64,000 nt of DNA from Ischnura elegans (lineage: Eukaryota; Arthropoda; Insecta; Odonata; Coenagrionidae), in assembly GCF_921293095.1 (NCBI RefSeq), contig NC_060254.1:54854069-54918068 (forward strand). The letters are read 5' to 3'. Under the pieces are notes generated by a model. That model ran no database searches and was not told where the DNA came from. It saw only the letters and a list, made by a program, of their open reading frames with translations. Both the position numbers and the translations under genes were made by a program. Below, one piece after another: positions 58,318 to 64,000 of this stretch; position 1 is the stretch's first letter, and each line of letters opens with the position of its first letter.

Positions 58318-59045
58318 GAATGGACACCGTCCTCGACCGATTCCACACAATCTGTTCCGTGGAACATAGTATTCGGTAGTTCCTTTATACGGATGTTTAT
58401 AGAAAACGGGACTATGTTACTGTTAGGAATTCTGTAAGCCCTTTGTGACTGATTTCATACCATTTGTCCCGTGGAACTGAGTGAATATTTATGAAAGTTT
58501 TATTTATATTCACCGGCTCGAAAACACATTAAACGGCGCATTTAAGACCTTTGCAGCAGATACCGCAGGGACCGTTTACCGATACTTTGGTTAAAGGCAA
58601 TACTACACGATGGAATGTTTTCCAGTCTGTTGCGATTGCAACACCTGCATTAACATTTCAAAGACTCCCCTTATTTACATTGCGACTCAGATTTTCGTCG
58701 TCGATAAGTTCTTCATTTAAATTCTTGGAGGGCTCCTTACAATCCGTAGCACATAAGAATATTTTCATGGCTGGAAAGCAATGTTTAATTGTGTTTTTAG
58801 TACAGCAACCTAAATTAATTGATAAATATTAGTTTTGTGATTCTCATTACCTGCAAAAATGAAAGGGTATCAAAGAGAACATTTGGCAGTCTCTTTTACC
58901 ACTAACCTATTATCTTCTCTGAGTGAGTCATCTAGGAATCACCTGTTTTTATTTCATTTATTTTAAAAATATATATTTTCATCGCCTCGAAAACAGCGCA
59001 TTTAAGGCATTCACACCGGAACAATAGAACGATAAACAACGTAGC
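58318..59045. other. Unassigned stretch
   Basis: No gene recognised. Confidence 0.35.
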
Positions 59046-59157
59046 ACGATCACTAACACCCGTGCCATGATTAGGGGCTATCAACTTAGGCGGGACTCGC
59101 TAAGCGATCCTCGGTTTGGCAGGCGAGGCCTTTAACCCGCTACCACCGAGGCCGGCT
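59046..59157 (-). mobile_element. tRNA-Gly-derived SINE head or tRNA relic
   Basis: The first 73 or so minus-strand bases follow tRNA order: GCCGGCCTCGGTGGTAGCGG (A-box region), an anticodon-arm-like CTCGCCTGCCAA with a GCC anticodon, and a degraded B box GCGAGTCCCGCC. It lacks a matching acceptor stem and continues into non-tRNA sequence (TAAGTTG...CATGGCACGGGTG), so a SINE is favoured over a gene. Confidence 0.65.
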
Positions 59158-59516
59158 AATCATATTAAAAGTCGAACCGTTTCATTCCACATTGTGTAAA
59201 TGAATAGTGATATGCTTTTTGAATGAATTAAACAGAGACACTAACCAAGTTTTCCACAATTAATTCCATCCCCTAAGCTTCTATGCAAGCGAAAACGTTA
59301 AGCATAGTTAGCAACTATAATATCACTGTTGGCAAAGAATATTACTTACGGCAGGGACGATGACAATTACGTTCACGATGGCATAGAACTCGTTGTTACT
59401 GGTTGAAAATGCTTTCCCGTGTTTTGGAAAGGTATTCGGGTTTTCCACTGCGACAATACCACGTCTTTCAACAAAATTAATTAATTTTAATTTGTAGAAC
59501 GGAATTATTTTCTTAA

Positions 59517-59662
59517 GTAGCATTCTATATCTTCTCAGCAATCCCATCCACAAGACCAAACAAAACCTTGGCAACAAAATATGCACAAAAGTAGCATTCT
59601 ATCTCTTTTCAGCAATCCCGTCAGCAAGACCAAACAAAAAACCTTGGCAACAAAATAAACAC
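59517..59662 (+). repeat. Tandem duplication, about 74-bp unit
   Basis: Two adjacent units starting GTAGCATTCTAT and ending in CCTTGGCAACAAAATA plus a few bases. They differ at several positions. No coding signal. Confidence 0.85.
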
Positions 59663-60939
59663 AGGATACTTTATCTTCAAAAGCAACTTCACTTGTGGAT
59701 CAAAGACATGAAAATAAGAGTTCATACCAGTGCGTACTGTCAGATGTAACAATCCCTTCTCGTTCAGTACTCTATCAGAGCTTTCTGTCGTTTCCGTATC
59801 GCATCTAGGGTATCCCTTTCCTCGTAGCTTAGTGTTTTTTAGTTTTCTAAGTTTCGGAAGTCGGTTCATGAGTCGGAATACGATATCTGTTTCCCCCGCT
59901 AGCGCTGGGGATTGAAACCAACTTGGTTTCCGAACGTCGGCAGCTCGATCATCATCATTGACTGGGTTGGAAGCCTAGATAGCCTTCCATGACGCCATAC
60001 GCCGGGGAAACGCAACGGAATTGTTAATTTGTCTGCGTGGTCGTTCCTTTGATCGCACGGCCCGAATATATTGCGCTCCCCCGAGCGTTATTCCTGTCGC
60101 CCGGGGGAGTGGAACGCTCTCGCACCCCGCGTCGAGGCGGCTGAAGAACAGGCCATGTGAGTAAGGGTGGAGGTAGTCTCTCATAATGCCTCACACTGTT
60201 ATAGGAGCGATTATTACAATTTATGATCCTCCTGGCGGCTACTGATTATGCTGTCATTTAAATGGTTTTACAAAAGTCACTAACTAAGATATAAAATATC
60301 CTGATTTCGTGGGGAACCAAGATATCATTCGGTGTAATAATAAGAGGATTGCCGAATTTATGTTCGCTGTGATACGTGGGGTCTAATAACCAAGAGGTAC
60401 AAGTGCAGTTTTATAATTTTGGAGATAATGGTAGGCGGGGCACACAATATTGTTTCGGCAAAGGGATTCAAGCGAATAACTGAATCTATATATATCTACT
60501 TATGAGGGACTCACTCGTATCCCTTTGTCAATACGAAATTGTATACACCACCAAACATTATCTGCATTTATTACTGAAATTATTTAATGGGGTCCTCAGA
60601 TAATTTCCGAATTCATAGATTTTAAAGCTATTCCTACCGAGCGCAAATATTCTATTGGAATATTGAGAATAAATAAATCGATGTGCACTCATCCCCGCGC
60701 TGTATATGTTTTTCAAATATAAGATTAAAATTGAGAATGAAAAGCCAGGATTTCGCAATTCCATACCTATAATTAAACCGACCTATGTTTCGACACAGTA
60801 CGTCAACATTAGGGATACACTCGCAATATGCATTACAACTGTGTGCACCACCTGTACCATGTGCCCAACATGCTACCACCAGGCGATAGCCTACTTGTAG
60901 CAATATGTGATAAATATTTAAGTAAATTTAATCGAAACT
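59663..60939. other. Unassigned stretch
   Basis: No gene recognised. A GC-rich patch near 59990-60130 has no identifiable family. Confidence 0.4.
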
Positions 60940-61165
60940 TGAAGCTTGCACATGGTGGAAAGGCTCCATATTAGTAATGAAAACGAATTAGTGACTTCCA
61001 AACTTCATTTCAAAATTACTACCAGTTTTTGCTCTGATGCCATTATCAAGTACAAAAACACAGTGGTATCAAAAGCATAATTAAACGGGTATTTATGTAC
61101 TTGATGATAGCATTACAGCCGGAGCCGGTAGTAATTTTAAACAAACTGTGGAAATCACGAATTGC
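60940..61165. mobile_element. Fold-back element E, degraded
   Basis: Tail CATGGTGGAAAGGCTCC...AGTAATGAA, homologous to the module duplicated at 47.5 kb. Palindromic arms follow at about 60990-61055 and 61095-61160. Each arm holds ACTTGAT(A/G)AT.GCAT..., then a degraded box 2, then GGTAGTAATTTT. The hammerhead core is recognisable by position but broken (GGAGCC or CAAAAAC for CGAAAC). Confidence 0.6.
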
Positions 61166-61639
61166 TAAAATAAAATAACTATACAGCATAGTGTGAGTAT
61201 AACTGTCGATGGCGTGCTACGAAACCTAAGTCGGTTTAATACATTTATATGGAATGACGCAGTCCTGGATTTTCATTCACAATGATTACATTTAGAATTC
61301 ACAATATGAATAGCAAATCCACCAGGTCATGCCTAGAGACAACCTCATTTATCATGAGATTAAAATGTTTAAAATGCGCGCAAATTGGCAGTATAAATAG
61401 AACTTCGACGGTACGGACTGGGACCTCCTTAATGTATTCCTCCTCGCTGCAGATCTATAACCCACCTACTGTATTTATTCCGAGGATCCTAGTTCAAACT
61501 TAAATAGATGCTGCTACAAATTCGCCCACAACAGTACACTTTCCGGTTAAGGTTCACCGCTTGCATATTCGCGGTCCTCTGCATAAATAAAGCCGCCAGA
61601 AACTCGGAGGCTTCGTGCTTAGCTTAGGGTTCTTGAGTA

Positions 61640-61830
61640 ATTTAGAAGAGATATATCGCAGGATAAACGGAGAACGTCATCTTGGAACCACACTACATTT
61701 TCAGCTCCGACAGAAACGATAAATTAAGAGAGATATTTTACCGAACGGGTTGCCATAGGAATTCGTCTTTCCTCCGAGCGATAAACGACTTGAATCAATG
61801 CTATGTTGAACTGAATTCAGGGCATCAAAT
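61640..61830 (+). pseudogene. Non-LTR retrotransposon C-terminal fragment (family N), copy 4
   Basis: Encodes MEPHYIFSSDRNDKLREIFY then RTGCHRNSSFLRAINDLNQC, homologous to the last 40 residues of the 46.1-kb frame (EPHCISRSDRSDKLREMF). Opposite orientation to the other three copies. The open frame continues beyond the homology by chance. Confidence 0.75.
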
Positions 61831-63239
61831 CACTCATTACTCATGCCTGAATGTTTTTCTTCTTTTCTCCATTCTCTTACGGATTTCCTTGAATAGAGGT
61901 GCTGGAGCCGTTCGGGGAAAAATATTGAGGAAAAGTACCCAGTATATTTTTTCTCATTTACGTTTCAGAGAATTTTTTTTACGACTTAACACCTTCCACT
62001 ACACGACGGTCGAGTAGTACGCAGCTGCGAATGTAAAATAAAGCTTGCCATTGTATCTATCCTTTGACCGCTCAAAATAAACATTCGACGGTATTTTCGG
62101 AAAATATAAGTTTTTGCATGACAATACCAGCAATTGCATATATTTATATACGGGAGGCAGTCTCGATACAGGAGCTTGTAATTTTGAATTTGCCTATAGC
62201 TCCAAATTATTTGTACTAAATTTATGTAATCAGATATGGAGTAAATATACATTATTATCACTGAACTTTACAAACACAGTGTTCCTTTCGCTAGATTAAT
62301 CGAAGAGCAAGGGTGACGTTAGACCTAGACACACATGCGGGTATTTGTTTTTAGCTCATTCTGCCCTGAAATACAATAGAGCCAGATCTTTCGAATTCGC
62401 AGATTCTGTGCCCTTTATATTAATTCTCTTAATAGAACGCATACCTCCGTCAATAAAAGTCGAATTAGTTCTTTTTTGTATATGTTACTCTGTGTAAAAT
62501 TGTGCCACCATTTGAAATTTTTCAGAGTATTTACAAATGACATTTGTCACCAATGCCCGTTTCTCAAAGTTTAAAGTTTGCATCGGAGTAATTATTGAGG
62601 TAAACTGTTCGATTTCGAGATAAAGGAAAATATTGAAATGGGTGATCTTTATTTGCCTTGAAAATTTGAATTTATGACATGATGGTGTAGTTTAATTTAG
62701 TTTAATGTGAGCAATACGATACCAAAAAAGGCTTCAAAGGCCGCACTGTCGTTTTCAAAGAGTACTATCTCTTAACCACACGGCGATAATGCAGTATACC
62801 ACCCTTACGTACTCTGTTTACGATGAGCATCATGGAGGGCAAGAATAGTCATGAGGAGGGGTAATAGAAAAACAGATAGATGAGCTAGGATGAGATTTGT
62901 TGATCATTATACCTTGGAGTTGAACTAGGATCATCAGAACTCGCATTTTAAGATCAATTTAGGGTAATTACGTTATGGTTAATAGCTAGACAGAGCGCGA
63001 TTGTATGCCAATAACGTAGTATCAATCCTTAAAACGTATACCTCGAGTTTGTGTACTTTCAGAGGCCCGGAGATCTTGGTGGACGACCACCGTGTAGCTA
63101 GGGTTTGAATAATCACACGGCTGGGGCGATTGGCAAACATGGTCGCTAGGACAAGATAAACGTATTTTCGGTTCTTCATTAATAGGGATTAACTTCTGCA
63201 ACCATTAGGTCAATGAAAGCGAGGCTTAGTCGTAGACAG
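61831..63239. other. Unassigned AT-rich stretch
   Basis: No gene or element recognised. Confidence 0.4.
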
Positions 63240-63600
63240 CAGGAGAAAAGTCAAGAATAGAAGCATTCGAAATGTGGTGATACTGAAGAATGATGAAGAT
63301 AAAATGGATTGACCGAGTAAGTAACGAGGAAGTGCTAAGAAGAGTTGGAGAAAAGAGAATCATCCTAAAAACATTAAGAAGAAGACGGGACAACTTAGTT
63401 GGCCACATTCTGAGATATGATAACATGATGAAAACAATCGTAGAGGGACAGGTTGAAGGAAAGAAGGGCAAGGAACGGCCTAGAATGAGTTACATACGAC
63501 AGGTTGTAAATAGACAAAATACGTCGCTATGAAAAGGCTAGCGGATAGGAAAGAGGAATGGGGAGCTGTGTCAAACCAATCTAACGATTGTTGACGTAGA
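63240..63600 (+). pseudogene. RTE-like non-LTR C-terminal end, best copy
   Basis: An 80-residue open segment reads KIKWIDRVSNEEVLRRVGEK, RIILKTLRRRRDNLVGHILR, then a VEGQVEGKKGKERPRMSYI block. This is the characteristic C-terminus of arthropod RTE-like polyproteins. A frameshift precedes the end (KDVK..YVAMKRLADRKEEW-type, then CVKPI). The 3' border is near GTTGACGTAGAATGATGATG, shared with the 32.5-kb copy. Confidence 0.85.
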
Positions 63601-64000
63601 ATGATGATGACAATTATCTACCAATAAGAAGGTTATATGTATCATTCTCTCGAGGATTAGTTTATAGAAGTTATGAATCCAATTGATTTTATCATCTCAA
63701 ATATTTATATCGGTTAACAGGCCTAATGATAGTTTCTTTTCCTGCGAAAATCGAAGCATTCTGCCGTCAACGAAGCGAGAGTTGACTTTTGCTAATCCAT
63801 TTAAATGGGCTTTGGGTGGAAACACAATAAAAGGTCGACCCTATTGTAATATTTGAGCCTTAACCTAGGAAAACGAAAGCTTGAAGAGATGAAAGAATTG
63901 CGCTACCTAGTAGGAAGCCAGGTTGCTAGCGATGGTCAAAACAAGAAATAGTCAGCAGGATAGCTCGGTAGAAGATAGATTTCTACGCAAAGAAGAATAA
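63601..64000. other. Unassigned window end
   Basis: No gene or element recognised. Confidence 0.35.

Noticed and set aside
59085-59157. Functional tRNA-Gly gene
   Set aside because: The B box is degraded and the acceptor stem does not close, so a SINE head or relic fits better.

Overview
The window looks like about 64 kb of repeat-rich, non-coding nuclear DNA from an arthropod, most likely an insect. I base this on the AT-rich background, the many decayed eukaryotic transposons, tRNA-derived SINEs and microsatellites, and the absence of bacterial-style gene packing. I found no convincing host protein-coding gene, rRNA, intact tRNA or CRISPR array. Almost every open frame that resembles a protein belongs to a transposable element, and most are broken. 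I cannot name the species from sequence alone.

Layout. 1-3.1 kb: a Ty3/Gypsy LTR retrotransposon on the minus strand (pol, gag, primer-binding site, probable LTR) running off the left edge. 3.2-7.5 kb: two different DNA-transposase relics in a mosaic of inverted and direct repeats. 7.9-16.2 kb: a 655-bp terminal-inverted-repeat element with a second, inverted copy at 33.8 kb, a fold-back element, a four-unit tandem repeat, and several hAT-type non-autonomous elements. 16.4-29 kb: Helitron pieces, more hAT elements and long featureless AT-rich stretches. 30-41 kb: a tandem duplication, a Tc1/mariner relic, a chain of overlapping palindromes, several non-LTR 3' ends, a PIF/Harbinger MITE, a tRNA-derived SINE, and a 2-kb inverted repeat split by later insertions. 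41-46 kb: mostly unassigned, with a cluster of TGACGTCA sites. 46-64 kb: non-LTR 3' ends, a mariner relic, and a cluster of palindromic fold-back elements.

The most interesting signal is a set of fold-back elements (9.0, 50.2, 51.3, 57.1, 58.0 and 61.0 kb, plus a related duplicated module at 47.5 kb). Several share one layout: a 12-15 bp target duplication, about 30-45 bp of non-palindromic tail, then a palindrome. In most of them each arm carries a type I hammerhead-ribozyme-like motif, well formed in the 58.0-kb element and degenerate in the others. This resembles the terminal repeats of Penelope-like retroelements, but no Penelope reverse transcriptase is present here. I read them as non-autonomous, palindromic, ribozyme-bearing elements. 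Ribozyme activity and Penelope ancestry are inferences.

The elements interact mainly by nesting. hAT elements sit inside other repeats and leave recognisable empty sites in sister copies. A Penelope-like fold-back sits directly beside a Helitron end. A non-LTR fragment is split by a hAT-like insert.
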